NCBI GenBank assembly: GCA_030610255.1
Contig: JAUWSB010000005.1
Location: 1 to 32,970, forward strand
Direction of reading: 5' to 3'
Length of the DNA stretch: 32,970 nucleotides
Source: Bacteroidota bacterium
Lineage (GTDB): Bacteria > Bacteroidota > Bacteroidia > Bacteroidales > JADFUO01
Position 1 is the first letter of the stretch, and each line of letters opens with the position of its first letter. The notes beneath the pieces are model-generated. The model worked only from the letters and a program-made list of their open reading frames with translations, made no database searches and was not told the DNA's origin. Below are positions 6,447 through 15,079 of this stretch, in pieces. A program made the position numbers and the translations under genes.

Positions 6447-7388
6447 GTGAATGATATAGTAATTTATGCAGTAATTTCTTTAAGTGCTATAGGTTTAGCT
6501 GCTGCGGTTATTTTGTTTTTTATTGCCAAAAAGTTCAAAGTTATTGAAGACCCGAAGATTGATATTGTTGAGGAAGTTTTGCCGTCGGCTAATTGCGGTG
6601 GATGTGGTTTTCCGGGTTGCAGAAATTTTGCAGAGGCATTGGTTAATAAAAGTAATAAGGATAAAAATATTGAAGGATTAAATTGCCCTGTCGGAGGCAA
6701 TGAGGTTATGAGCAAAGTTGCAGAAATACTTGGTTTGGAAGCTGAGGAAAAAGAACCGATGGTTGCAGTGTTACGCTGTTCAGGGTCAAAAGCAAATGCC
6801 CCGAAAAAAGTTAATTACGACGGACCTGCAACATGTGTATTTGCAAATAATTTATATGCGGGCGAAAATGGCTGCCCTTATGGTTGCCTGGGATTGGGAG
6901 ATTGTGTTGTTGCCTGTAAGTTTGATGCAATGTATATGGACAAAGAAACCGGTTTGCCTGTGATAATTGAGGAAAAATGCGTTGCTTGCGGTGCTTGTGT
7001 TGAAGCTTGCCCGCGAAATATTATTGAACTCAGGAATGTTGGTAAAAAAAGCAGGCGGATTTTTGTATCATGTATCAATGAAGAAAAAGGTGGAGTAGCA
7101 AGAAAAAATTGCAAGGTGGCATGTATCGGTTGTAGTAAATGTTATAATGTATGCAAGTTTGATGCTATAACCATGAAGAACAACCTTGCATACATTGATT
7201 TTGAAAAATGTAAGCTTTGTAGAAAATGTGTTGAAGAATGTCCGACAGGAGCTATCCATGAGCTGAATTTTCCACCGAGAAAACCAAAACCGGAAAAAGT
7301 TATTGAAAAGCAAAAAACCGAAACAGTATCAACTGAAGCTAAAGTTGTTGATAATAAACCGGAAAAAGATTTAAATACAGGAGGATAA
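6447..7388 (+). CDS. rnfB: Rnf complex subunit B, Fe-S electron-input subunit
   Basis: 313 aa. Residues ~5-27 are a membrane anchor. A [4Fe-4S] domain follows with C50, C53, C58 and C80 (ANCGGCGFPGC...NCP). Four ferredoxin-like Cys groups come next (C143/147/153/157, C178/181/184/188, C226/229/232/236, C255/258/261/265), then a Lys/Glu/Pro-rich tail. RnfB accepts electrons from reduced ferredoxin and passes them into the membrane complex. The several-cluster form is longer than the enterobacterial protein and resembles that of anaerobes. The start is a GTG at 6447; the ATG at 6451 is out of frame. First gene of rnfBCDGEA; rnfC follows after 5 bp. Confidence 0.96.
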   Translation: MNDIVIYAVISLSAIGLAAAVILFFIAKKFKVIEDPKIDIVEEVLPSANCGGCGFPGCRNFAEALVNKSNKDKNIEGLNCPVGGNEVMSKVAEILGLEAEEKEPMVAVLRCSGSKANAPKKVNYDGPATCVFANNLYAGENGCPYGCLGLGDCVVACKFDAMYMDKETGLPVIIEEKCVACGACVEACPRNIIELRNVGKKSRRIFVSCINEEKGGVARKNCKVACIGCSKCYNVCKFDAITMKNNLAYIDFEKCKLCRKCVEECPTGAIHELNFPPRKPKPEKVIEKQKTETVSTEAKVVDNKPEKDLNTGG

Positions 7389-7393
7389 TAATA

Positions 7394-8725
7394 TTGAAAA
7401 CATTTAAATTAGGTGGGGTTCACCCTGCAGAAAATAAATTATCAAATAACAGCCCTATTCAGGTTCTTCCTATTCCGAAGCAGGTTTTTATTCCTGTTTC
7501 CCAAAGTTTAGGAGCCCCTTCAAAGCCGGTAGTAAACAAAGGTGACCAGGTTAAAGTTGGGCAGTTGATTGCCAAAGGTGAGGCATTTATTTCGTCAAAT
7601 ATACATTCATCCGTTTCAGGAAAAGTTTTAAAAATTGATAATATAACCGATCAAAGTGATTATCCAAAACAGACAATTTTTATTAATGTTGAGGGTGATG
7701 AATGGGACGAAAACATTGATAAATCAGATAAAGTAAAAAGAGAAATTACTTTATCAAAGGAAGAAATTATCAAGAAAATCCATGAAATGGGAATTGTTGG
7801 ATTAGGTGGGGCTGCTTTTCCATCGCATGTTAAATTAATGGTTCCTAAAGGTAAAAAAGCCAATCTGCTAATAATTAACGGAGTAGAATGTGAACCGTAT
7901 CTTACTTCCGATTATCGTTTAATGTTGGAAAAAGGTGAAGAAATTTTAATCGGGGCAACAATTTTAATGAAAGGTCTTGGTGTTAACAAAGCATTTATCG
8001 GTATTGAAAATAATAAGCCGGATGCTATTAAACATCTCACAAATTTGGCAAAAGATTTTGAAGGGATAGAAGTATTTTCTTTAAAAGTAAAATACCCGCA
8101 GGGAGGTGAAAAGCAACTTATCAAAGCATTGACAAACCGTGAAGTTCCTTCCGGAAAGCTCCCTGTTGAAGTTGGATGTGTTGTTAATAATGTTGGAACG
8201 GCTTTCGCTGTTTACGAAGCAGTACAAAAAAATAAACCTTTGTTTGAAAGAGTTGTTACAGTTACCGGAAAATCCATAAAAAACCCATCAAACTTTTTGG
8301 TAAGAATAGGCACACCTTCATCAGAATTAGTTGAAAAAGCCGGCGGACTTCCTGATGATACGGGAAAAATTATTAGTGGTGGCCCTATGATGGGAAAGGC
8401 ATTGAATATGATTGATGTTCCTATTGTAAAAGGTTCATCAGGAGTATTATTAATTGAAGATTCGGAAACAGAAAGGATGGCTGTAAAAAATTGCATTCGT
8501 TGTGCCAATTGTATTTCAGTTTGTCCCATGGGTTTAGAGCCTGTTCTTTTAGCACAATATTCTGAGAAAGAAATGTTTGAAAATGCTGAGAAGGAAAACA
8601 TTCTGGATTGTATGGAATGTGGTTCCTGTCAATATACATGCCCTTCCGGCAGACCATTGCTGGATTATATCAGATTAGGAAAATTTAAAGTTGGTGAAAT
8701 AATTAGAAACAGAGGAAAAAAATAG
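7394..8725 (+). CDS. rnfC: Rnf complex subunit C, NADH/flavin and Fe-S subunit
   Basis: 443 aa. The N-terminal FKLGGVHPAENK signature is followed by a barrel-sandwich segment (NIHSSVSGKVLKID). The Rossmann-like part shared with NuoF/complex I 51K subunits holds GLGGAAFPSHVK and NGVECEPYLTSD (residues ~135-170), then the SLBB region with VTGKSIKNPSNF and SGGPMMGKAL. Two [4Fe-4S] motifs are at the end: NCIRCANCISVCPMG and DCMECGSCQYTCPSG. RnfC reacts with NAD+/NADH at the cytoplasmic face. The likely start is a TTG at 7394, preceded by AGGAGGATAATAATA, one of the few Shine-Dalgarno-like sites here; no in-frame ATG sits before the conserved start. rnfD follows after 5 bp. Confidence 0.96.
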   Translation: MKTFKLGGVHPAENKLSNNSPIQVLPIPKQVFIPVSQSLGAPSKPVVNKGDQVKVGQLIAKGEAFISSNIHSSVSGKVLKIDNITDQSDYPKQTIFINVEGDEWDENIDKSDKVKREITLSKEEIIKKIHEMGIVGLGGAAFPSHVKLMVPKGKKANLLIINGVECEPYLTSDYRLMLEKGEEILIGATILMKGLGVNKAFIGIENNKPDAIKHLTNLAKDFEGIEVFSLKVKYPQGGEKQLIKALTNREVPSGKLPVEVGCVVNNVGTAFAVYEAVQKNKPLFERVVTVTGKSIKNPSNFLVRIGTPSSELVEKAGGLPDDTGKIISGGPMMGKALNMIDVPIVKGSSGVLLIEDSETERMAVKNCIRCANCISVCPMGLEPVLLAQYSEKEMFENAEKENILDCMECGSCQYTCPSGRPLLDYIRLGKFKVGEIIRNRGKK

Positions 8726-8730
8726 CATAT

Positions 8731-9771
8731 ATGAACTTACTTACGGTTTCGGGTTCTCCTCACATACATGGAGATAATTCAATTAAAAAAATTATGTATG
8801 GCGTTGTTTTTGCCATGATCCCAGCAATACTTATATCAGTTTACTTTTTTGGCTTGGATGCAGTTAAAGTATTACTGATTTCAGTTATTGCCTGTATGTT
8901 TTTTGAATGGGCTATTCAAAAATTTTTAATAAAAGGTCCCTTAACTATTAATGATGGCTCTGCATTGGTTACAGGTATTTTACTGGCATTCAATGTTCCG
9001 GGCAATTTACCGGTATGGATTATTATTATCGGAGCATTTGTTTCAATTGGCATTGCCAAGATGTCGTTTGGAGGTTTGGGAAAAAATCCTTTTAACCCTG
9101 CATTGGTAGGACGTGTTTTCCTTTTGATTTCTTTCCCTGTTCAGATGACAAGCTGGCCCAAACCGAATCCTTTATTTGCAAGAAAAGTGCTTGATGCAAT
9201 TACAGGACCTACACCTCTTGGAAATTTAAAAGAAGAATTGAAAGGAGGCAGAACCGTTCAGGATATTCTTGAACATGGCACTAAAATGATTGTTGACGGA
9301 AAGGAAGTGTTGTATCAGATTCCGGATTATGCTCAGGAACTATTAGGTAATATGGGTGGCTCCCTTGGTGAAATCTCGGCAGTTGCATTGATTATTGGTG
9401 CTATATATATGTTATGCAGAAAAATCATTACATGGCAAATACCTGTTGCATATCTGGGTTCTGTAATTGTTTTTACAGGAATTCTTTGGATTATTGATCC
9501 GAATATTTATATAAATCCGCTTTTTCATCTGGTTACAGGTGGTTTGATACTTGGAGTATTTTTTATGGCAACAGATATGGTATCAACACCAATGTCGTCA
9601 AAAGGGCAATTAATATTTGGATTGGGATGTGGAGTAATAACAGTAATTATTCGTGTTTGGGGAGCATACCCTGAAGGAGTGTCTTTTGCAATTTTGATAA
9701 TGAATGCATTTGCACCATTAATTAACAAAGGTTTTAAACCTAAAAGATTTGGAGAAACATTAAAAATCTAA
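8731..9771 (+). CDS. rnfD: Rnf complex subunit D, membrane flavoprotein
   Basis: 346 aa, eight or more hydrophobic segments, NqrB/RnfD family. Landmarks: SPHIHGDNSIKKIMYGV at the N-terminus, KGPLTINDGSALVTGILLAF, GGLGKNPFNPALVGRVFLL, and FFMATDMVSTPMSSKGQLIFG near the C-terminus. The covalent FMN site, normally S/T-G-A-T-P-L, reads TGPTPLG with T161 as the expected attachment residue; the Ala-to-Pro change is unusual. The subunit carries electrons across the membrane during cation pumping. The gene lies 5 bp after rnfC and 17 bp before rnfG. Confidence 0.95.
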   Translation: MNLLTVSGSPHIHGDNSIKKIMYGVVFAMIPAILISVYFFGLDAVKVLLISVIACMFFEWAIQKFLIKGPLTINDGSALVTGILLAFNVPGNLPVWIIIIGAFVSIGIAKMSFGGLGKNPFNPALVGRVFLLISFPVQMTSWPKPNPLFARKVLDAITGPTPLGNLKEELKGGRTVQDILEHGTKMIVDGKEVLYQIPDYAQELLGNMGGSLGEISAVALIIGAIYMLCRKIITWQIPVAYLGSVIVFTGILWIIDPNIYINPLFHLVTGGLILGVFFMATDMVSTPMSSKGQLIFGLGCGVITVIIRVWGAYPEGVSFAILIMNAFAPLINKGFKPKRFGETLKI

Positions 9772-9788
9772 AATCTAAAATTAATATC

Positions 9789-10421
9789 ATGGCAAAGAAA
9801 GAATCATCATTTTTAAATATGGTAATTACATTATTTGTTATTACAGGCGTTGCTTCGCTGGCTTTGGGAGGTGTTTATAATCTTACAAAAGAACCTATCC
9901 GGCTGGCAAAATTAGCAAAAGCAGAAAAAGCAATTAAGGAAGTTATACCCGGCTTTGACAGTTTAGAAATATTTACAGTAAAACCGGCAAACGGAACCGA
10001 CTCACTTATCTTTAACTGTGGTTATAAAAATAATAAATTGGTTGGTACTGCTGTTGAATCATATTCAAATAAAGGATATGACCCGACACAGATAAAAATC
10101 ATGGTTGGTTTTACGCCGGATGGTAACATTAACAATACTGCTGTTATTCAGCAGAAAGAAACACCGGGATTAGGTACCAAAATGACAAGCCCGAAGTTTA
10201 AAAACCAGTTTGCAGGGAAAAACCCAAAGAATTTTATTCTAAAAGTTAAAAAAGATGGTGGTGATGTAGATGCAATCACGGCTGCGACAATTAGTTCAAG
10301 AGCTTTTTGTGGTGCAATACAAAGAGCTTACGATGCTTATGAAAAAGAAAATAAGCAAAAAGTTCAAAACACAGAACAACAAACTCAGGATGTCATTACA
10401 GAAGAACAAAAAGAAAAATAA
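9789..10421 (+). CDS. rnfG: Rnf complex subunit G, FMN-binding periplasmic subunit
   Basis: 210 aa. A single N-terminal membrane helix (residues ~9-30) precedes an extracytoplasmic FMN-binding domain: YDPTQIKIMVGFTPDGNI, QQKETPGLGTKM and DAITAATISSRAF. T167 in the last motif is the expected ApbE-dependent covalent FMN site; the usual D-x-x-S/T-G-A-T appears as DAITAAT (Gly to Ala). The C-terminal ~25 residues are Gln/Glu/Lys-rich and low complexity. RnfG relays electrons on the outer side of the membrane between flavin and Fe-S centres. No apbE gene is in the window. A 221-bp gap with a tandem repeat separates it from rnfE. Confidence 0.95.
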   Translation: MAKKESSFLNMVITLFVITGVASLALGGVYNLTKEPIRLAKLAKAEKAIKEVIPGFDSLEIFTVKPANGTDSLIFNCGYKNNKLVGTAVESYSNKGYDPTQIKIMVGFTPDGNINNTAVIQQKETPGLGTKMTSPKFKNQFAGKNPKNFILKVKKDGGDVDAITAATISSRAFCGAIQRAYDAYEKENKQKVQNTEQQTQDVITEEQKEK

Positions 10422-10431
10422 TTGGTTATAA

Positions 10432-10519
10432 GGAGTAATGGAGTAGTGGAATAGTGGAGTAGTGGAGTAATGGAGTAATGGAGTAGTGGAGTAATGGAGT
10501 AATGGAGTAATGGAATATA
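10432..10519 (+). repeat. 8-bp tandem repeat array between rnfG and rnfE
   Basis: Eleven units of GGAGTAAT or the variants GGAGTAGT, GGAATAGT and GGAATATA run head to tail with no spacer. Just downstream (10541-10568) lie inverse-complement-like pieces (ATTATTCCAT, CATCATTACATTATTCCA), so the array can fold back on itself. Confidence 0.92.
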
Positions 10520-10642
10520 TACTTGTATAGAAAATATTATTCCATTTTTCCATCATTACATTATTCCAGATTTGTTAGAGAGAGATGAATGAATAGATGC
10601 AATATCTAATACAATATATCTTGACACTTAAAACAATAAGAA

Positions 10643-11227
10643 ATGAATCAATGGAAAAATTTCAGCAAAGGATTTATAAAGGATAATCCTGTTTTTGTAT
10701 TGCTTTTAGGATTATGTCCTACATTGGCGGTAACTTCATCAGCAATTAACGGATTGGGGATGGGACTGGCAACAATGTTTGTACTGGTTTGTTCAAATAT
10801 GGTTATATCATTAATCAAAAATTTAATTCCCGATAAAGTTAGGATTCCATCTTTTATTGTAATTATTGCTTCTTTTGTAACTATTGTAGAGCTTATTATG
10901 GAAGGATTTGCTCCTGCACTTTTTGAAGCACTTGGGATATTTATCCCGCTTATTGTTGTAAACTGTATTGTTTTGGGCAGGGCAGAGGGCTTTGCTTCAA
11001 AGCAAAGTTTTATTTCTTCACTTATCGATGGATTAGGTATGGGATTGGGCTTCGCTTTTGCTTTAACTTTATTAGGTGCTGTGAGGGAAGCTCTTGGTAA
11101 TGGCTCAATATTCGGATATAAATTTATTGAAGGCGATGCCATTTTAGTATTTATTTTATCGCCTGGTGCATTTATCGTTTTAGGATATTTAATTGCGTTA
11201 CTTAACAGATTTAAAAAAACAATTTAA
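10643..11227 (+). CDS. rnfE: Rnf complex subunit E, integral membrane subunit
   Basis: 194 aa, about six transmembrane helices. Family landmarks: [40 protein letters not shown] and [20 protein letters not shown]. Cys25 (GLCPTLAV) and Cys108 (VVNCIVLG) match the pair that, with the related pair in RnfA, holds an in-membrane [2Fe-2S] cluster in the structurally studied Rnf/Nqr complexes. Homologous to RnfA and NqrD. It is separated from rnfG by the repeat array but in the same direction, so co-transcription is likely but not proven. rnfA follows after 35 bp. Confidence 0.95.
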   Translation: MNQWKNFSKGFIKDNPVFVLLLGLCPTLAVTSSAINGLGMGLATMFVLVCSNMVISLIKNLIPDKVRIPSFIVIIASFVTIVELIMEGFAPALFEALGIFIPLIVVNCIVLGRAEGFASKQSFISSLIDGLGMGLGFAFALTLLGAVREALGNGSIFGYKFIEGDAILVFILSPGAFIVLGYLIALLNRFKKTI

Positions 11228-11262
11228 AAAAATATTTTTTATCAAGAGTTAAATATAAAGTT

Positions 11263-11838
11263 ATGGAATATTTAATAATTATAATATCGGCAATTTTTGT
11301 TTCTAACATTGTATTAGCACAATATTTAGGAATTTGTCCTTTTCTGGGTGTGTCGGGAAAAGTTTCAACCTCTGTTGGGATGAGCGGGGCAGTATTATTT
11401 GTTATGACCATTGCTACGATTGTAACATGGTTGGTTTATCAATATGTATTACTGCCTTTTGGTATTACCTTTTTGCAAACTATTAGTTTTATTTTGATTA
11501 TTGCATCATTGGTTCAGATGGTTGAAATTATACTTAAGAAAGTCAGCCCTCCATTATATCAGGCATTGGGAATTTATCTCCCTCTTATAACTACAAACTG
11601 TGCTATAATGGGAGTTGCACTTCTTACTGTTGCAAAGCCTGATTTTGATTTACTGAAAGGTGTGGTTTTCGCAGTTGCAAGTGCTTTGGGATTCGGACTT
11701 GCAATGCTGCTTTTTGCCGGCATACGCGAACATCTTGACCTGATGGATGTACCAAAAGGAATGCGTGGAGTTCCGATTGCTTTGGTTACTGCCGGCATTT
11801 TAGCTCTTGCATTTATGGGTTTTACAGGATTGGTTTAA
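11263..11838 (+). CDS. rnfA: Rnf complex subunit A, integral membrane subunit
   Basis: 191 aa, six transmembrane helices. Characteristic stretches: [40 protein letters not shown] and [19 protein letters not shown]. Cys25 and Cys113 are the expected ligands of the shared membrane [2Fe-2S] cluster. It is the last gene of the rnf operon and completes all six core subunits. 158 bp without a recognisable gene follow, including a weak stem (GTGC...GCAC near 11888-11927) that could end transcription. Confidence 0.95.
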   Translation: MEYLIIIISAIFVSNIVLAQYLGICPFLGVSGKVSTSVGMSGAVLFVMTIATIVTWLVYQYVLLPFGITFLQTISFILIIASLVQMVEIILKKVSPPLYQALGIYLPLITTNCAIMGVALLTVAKPDFDLLKGVVFAVASALGFGLAMLLFAGIREHLDLMDVPKGMRGVPIALVTAGILALAFMGFTGLV

Positions 11839-11996
11839 TAATAATCCAATGCAATTTCAAAAATTATATTAAATTTGTCTGTGTAAATAGTGCCTGCAAG
11901 AAAACGCCTGATTTTTCAAGCACTAAATACATCTTTCGGAAATAAGCTTTTGATAGAGTACTTAGTGATAACTGAATAGATACAAAATATTATACT

Positions 11997-12683
11997 ATGT
12001 CAACAGATACCATCATTGAACTTGAAAACGTTTCGATTTTTCAAAAAAATGCCTTAGTATTATCTGATGTTTCTTTTAAGATAGACAAAGGAGAATTTGT
12101 TTTTTTAATCGGTAAAACAGGAAGTGGGAAAAGCAGCCTGTTAAAAACCATTTATGCCGATTTACCTTTAATTCACGGACAAGCTCATGTTACCGGATTT
12201 GATTTAAATAAAATTAAGACAAAAGATATTCCTTTTCTGAGAAGGAAATTAGGGATTGTTTTTCAGGATTTTCAATTATTGAGCGACAGGACGGTAAGTG
12301 ATAATTTATTGTTCGTGATGAAAGCAACCGGATGGAAAGATAAGAAAAAAATGAAGAGCCAAATACAAGATACATTAACAAAAGTAGGGTTAGGAACAAA
12401 GGGATTTAAAATGCCTCATCAGTTATCCGGTGGTGAGCAGCAGCGTGTTGCAATTGCAAGGGCACTTATTAATAATCCGGAAATAATACTGGCTGATGAG
12501 CCAACAGGAAATTTAGACCCTGAAGCATCAAATAGTCTAATGCACTTATTATTGGAAATAAGTCAGGCAGGGAGGGCTGTTTTTATGGCAACTCATAACT
12601 ATAACTTAATCCATAAATTTCCTTCAAGAATTGTAAAATGTGAAAACGGGAAAATTATAAATTCAGGAAATATAACTAATTAA
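11997..12683 (+). CDS. ftsE: ABC transporter ATP-binding protein, FtsE-like
   Basis: 228 aa with all ABC ATPase motifs: Walker A GKTGSGKSS (39-47), Q-loop GIVFQDF (Q90), signature LSGGEQQR (143-150), Walker B IILADEPTGNLDPE (163-176) and H-loop MATHN (H200). Length and the stretches LRRKLGIVFQDFQLL and DRTVSDNL match FtsE, which with the membrane protein FtsX regulates septal peptidoglycan hydrolases. No ftsX is adjacent, so a LolD-like or MacB-type ATPase cannot be ruled out. Its last 21 nt overlap tail-to-tail with the convergent glycosyltransferase gene. Confidence 0.85.
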   Translation: MSTDTIIELENVSIFQKNALVLSDVSFKIDKGEFVFLIGKTGSGKSSLLKTIYADLPLIHGQAHVTGFDLNKIKTKDIPFLRRKLGIVFQDFQLLSDRTVSDNLLFVMKATGWKDKKKMKSQIQDTLTKVGLGTKGFKMPHQLSGGEQQRVAIARALINNPEIILADEPTGNLDPEASNSLMHLLLEISQAGRAVFMATHNYNLIHKFPSRIVKCENGKIINSGNITN

Positions 12684-13790
12684 TCGTTCAGCACTTATTT
12701 TGTTGGAATAAAGTCCGTTTAGTTTTTGCTTGCGAAGTTCTATCTGATCTTCATCAAAATCATCTTTAAAAATGGTTTTTAACTTATTTTTTAATTGAAA
12801 GGAATTATTGGCGATTACACACAAATCATTCAGTAATGTACCGTTAAGCATTTTTTCGTTTACCAAACAAAAACGTCCGTTATAAAGAGTGTTCAGTAGT
12901 TTTAGCTTTAATCCCGTTGCCTGAAATGTAACTAAAACATTTACATGAGCATCCCTGATCAGTTCAAACATTTTTTCATCATCAGGATTTGATATAAGTT
13001 TAACATTCGGTTTTGAATCAATTAGCTTTTTTATTTGTTCTGGAGGGTTCATACCGGCAACTACCAATGGAAAATCAAGGTCATTAAAAACCTCATTGAT
13101 AAGGAATGAAGCTGCATGGGCATTTTCAGCAACTTCAATATTTCCATGATATAATGCATATTTACCAGTACCTGGTTTAATATCAGGATTTTCGTTTCTG
13201 TGGAAACTTGGCAGGTAAACTACTTTGTTGTTTTTAAAGTGTTGCTGTAAGTATTCAGTGTCTTTTTGTGAAACAACAAGCATCAAATCAGCATGTTTTA
13301 ACACATTTTGATACAATCTTAATTTTATACTTTCAATAATAAAATAAAATTTATTGTAAAGATTTTTGTCAACCTTAAATAAATTATAATAATACCTGTG
13401 TTCAATATTACTTTCGCGGTATATTTTTATTCTGTTTTTTAAACGGGCATCATCAATATAAAAACAACTGTGCATGCCTTCAAAAATAATCGGATAATCG
13501 TTTTTAAGTAAGTTGGTAATTAATTCATCCGATTTGCGGCTTGAAACGATGTATGGTTTTAAGCTGAATGCTGATGAAAGACCGGTTTTTCTTCTGTAAT
13601 AATTAACACTTTCGCAATATTTGTTGAGTTCTTTTGTACGGTCTCTGCCCGGATATTCAATGCAATGCAAATGAATTTTTATACCATTTTGATGAAGGGC
13701 TTTTATCTTGTAGAAAACATCTATAACACCTCCGTAATTTGGTGGATAAGGAATATCAAACGAAACAATATGTATATGTTTTTCAGGCAT
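12663..13790 (-). CDS. Glycosyltransferase, GT4-like
   Basis: 375 aa. The N-terminus [20 protein letters not shown] with a following helix is the GT-B donor/acceptor entry found in family 4 enzymes (YPP..GG). The second Rossmann half starts near [20 protein letters not shown] and continues through [32 protein letters not shown] and [20 protein letters not shown], which take the place of the usual E-x7-E nucleotide-sugar region. Probable role: adding a sugar in surface polysaccharide or glycan assembly; donor and acceptor are unknown. ATG at 13788-13790 overlaps the upstream glycosyltransferase stop by 8 nt, so the two are co-translated. Confidence 0.8.
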   Translation of the reverse strand: MPEKHIHIVSFDIPYPPNYGGVIDVFYKIKALHQNGIKIHLHCIEYPGRDRTKELNKYCESVNYYRRKTGLSSAFSLKPYIVSSRKSDELITNLLKNDYPIIFEGMHSCFYIDDARLKNRIKIYRESNIEHRYYYNLFKVDKNLYNKFYFIIESIKLRLYQNVLKHADLMLVVSQKDTEYLQQHFKNNKVVYLPSFHRNENPDIKPGTGKYALYHGNIEVAENAHAASFLINEVFNDLDFPLVVAGMNPPEQIKKLIDSKPNVKLISNPDDEKMFELIRDAHVNVLVTFQATGLKLKLLNTLYNGRFCLVNEKMLNGTLLNDLCVIANNSFQLKNKLKTIFKDDFDEDQIELRKQKLNGLYSNKISAERLISYIS

Positions 13791-14898
13791 AAGATTTATA
13801 AACTTCCATTAAAATTTTTTCTTCGTTTTCCCAGAATAATTTCGTTGCTGCAAACTTAAGATTTTCTTTCCATCTATACAATTTTTTCGGATTATTTAGT
13901 ATGTTATTGATTTTTTCTGCAATATGTTTGGGGTCATGGTTATCTATAGTTTCACCAATATCATATTTATCAATAATCTTTTTTATTTCAATTAGTTGTG
14001 ATGCAAGTACAGGAACTCCGGCATTTATATAATCAAAAAGTTTGTTGGGTAAGCTATACCTGTAATTGATGTTTGTATCCTTATCAATTGTAAGTCCTAA
14101 ATCGGCAAACACAGTGTAATTGTATAATTTATCAAAAGGCTGTTTGGGGATAAATATTATCTTGTTGTCAAGATTTAATTCCTTAGAAGTTTTTTTCAGG
14201 ATGTCAATTACATCACCTCCTCCAATTATAAGCAATACCGCATCATTTACATACTGCATTGCTTCTACAAGTTCTTCGGTGCCCCGTTGAATATTAATTC
14301 CTGCTCCCTGAAGTAAAATGATTTTTTTATTTTTTGGAAGATTCAGGTCTTCCTTAGTTTTTGTTATTTTAAATTTATTTTTTGGAGATATGTTTCTTAC
14401 AACCTTTACATCAACTCCATATTCATTTTTGTATAATTGAGCAATTGAATCATTAACAGTAAAAACATGCTTAAGTTTCGGGAAAATATTTTTTTCAATG
14501 GTCTTCCAGATTTTTTGAACGGTTTTTCTGTTTATCAGTTCTGGGGTTTCAGTAAAATATTCATGGCTGTCATAAACAATTGGAATTCTTTTTATTTTAT
14601 GAATTAAATAATTTGGTAATAATGTGTCAAGGTCATTTGACACCAGAAGATTTGCTTTATGAAATATAAGATATAAAAACAACCGGATATTATATTCTGA
14701 ATAAAAAAGAGGTCCTTTCTCAAAGATGAGTTGCATACGTTTGGTTTTGTATGCTCTTTTTTCAAGTTTTTGGCTATCATGTTTTACACGACCTACAAGC
14801 CTTACATCAAATCCTAACTTAACCAGAGTCATACAAGTTTTATCAACTCTTTGGTCGGTTGACAAATCATTAATTACCGAAACTATTACTTTCTTCAA
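13783..14898 (-). CDS. Glycosyltransferase family 4 protein
   Basis: 371 aa, GT-B fold. The N-terminal domain has [20 protein letters not shown] and [15 protein letters not shown] with [13 protein letters not shown], a pattern common in Bacteroidota GT4 enzymes. The C-terminal domain has [50 protein letters not shown] and [20 protein letters not shown], which is the donor-binding E/D-x-x-G region. Probably nucleotide-sugar-dependent sugar transfer to a lipid- or glycan-linked acceptor at the cytoplasmic membrane. First gene of a two-gene operon with the following glycosyltransferase. Faces away from the histidine kinase gene; the 181-bp divergent gap carries the kinase -7 element. Confidence 0.85.
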   Translation of the reverse strand: MKKVIVSVINDLSTDQRVDKTCMTLVKLGFDVRLVGRVKHDSQKLEKRAYKTKRMQLIFEKGPLFYSEYNIRLFLYLIFHKANLLVSNDLDTLLPNYLIHKIKRIPIVYDSHEYFTETPELINRKTVQKIWKTIEKNIFPKLKHVFTVNDSIAQLYKNEYGVDVKVVRNISPKNKFKITKTKEDLNLPKNKKIILLQGAGINIQRGTEELVEAMQYVNDAVLLIIGGGDVIDILKKTSKELNLDNKIIFIPKQPFDKLYNYTVFADLGLTIDKDTNINYRYSLPNKLFDYINAGVPVLASQLIEIKKIIDKYDIGETIDNHDPKHIAEKINNILNNPKKLYRWKENLKFAATKLFWENEEKILMEVYKSYA

Positions 14899-15004
14899 TT
14901 TGCTGCTAATGATTAAACTTTTCAGTTGATTGCTAAAGTTTCTGGTTAGCTAATTTATATTATAAAACTTATTTTGTAAAATATTATTATTCAATAAAAC
15001 ATTT

Positions 15005-15012
15005 TATCTTTG
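15005..15012 (+). promoter_or_regulatory. -7 promoter element of the histidine kinase gene
   Basis: TATCTTTG is a perfect TAnnTTTG match 67 bp before the start codon. A TTTG at 14973-14976 is 28 nt away, longer than the usual ~19-21, so only the -7 part is convincing. Confidence 0.4.
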
Positions 15013-15079
15013 GAGAGGTTTTTGTTTCTTTATTACTTTGCACTCATATTTGATTAAAAAAAACTAATAATAATTATAA

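Noticed and set aside
10296-10556. Minus-strand open frame giving a repetitive Thr/Pro/Leu/His/Tyr peptide
   Set aside because: It is only the translation of the 8-bp tandem array and the end of rnfG in reverse; no start region and no family likeness.
11997-12683. Rnf-linked transporter ATPase belonging to the rnf operon
   Set aside because: 158 bp separate it from rnfA and its motifs are FtsE-like; nothing ties it to electron transport.
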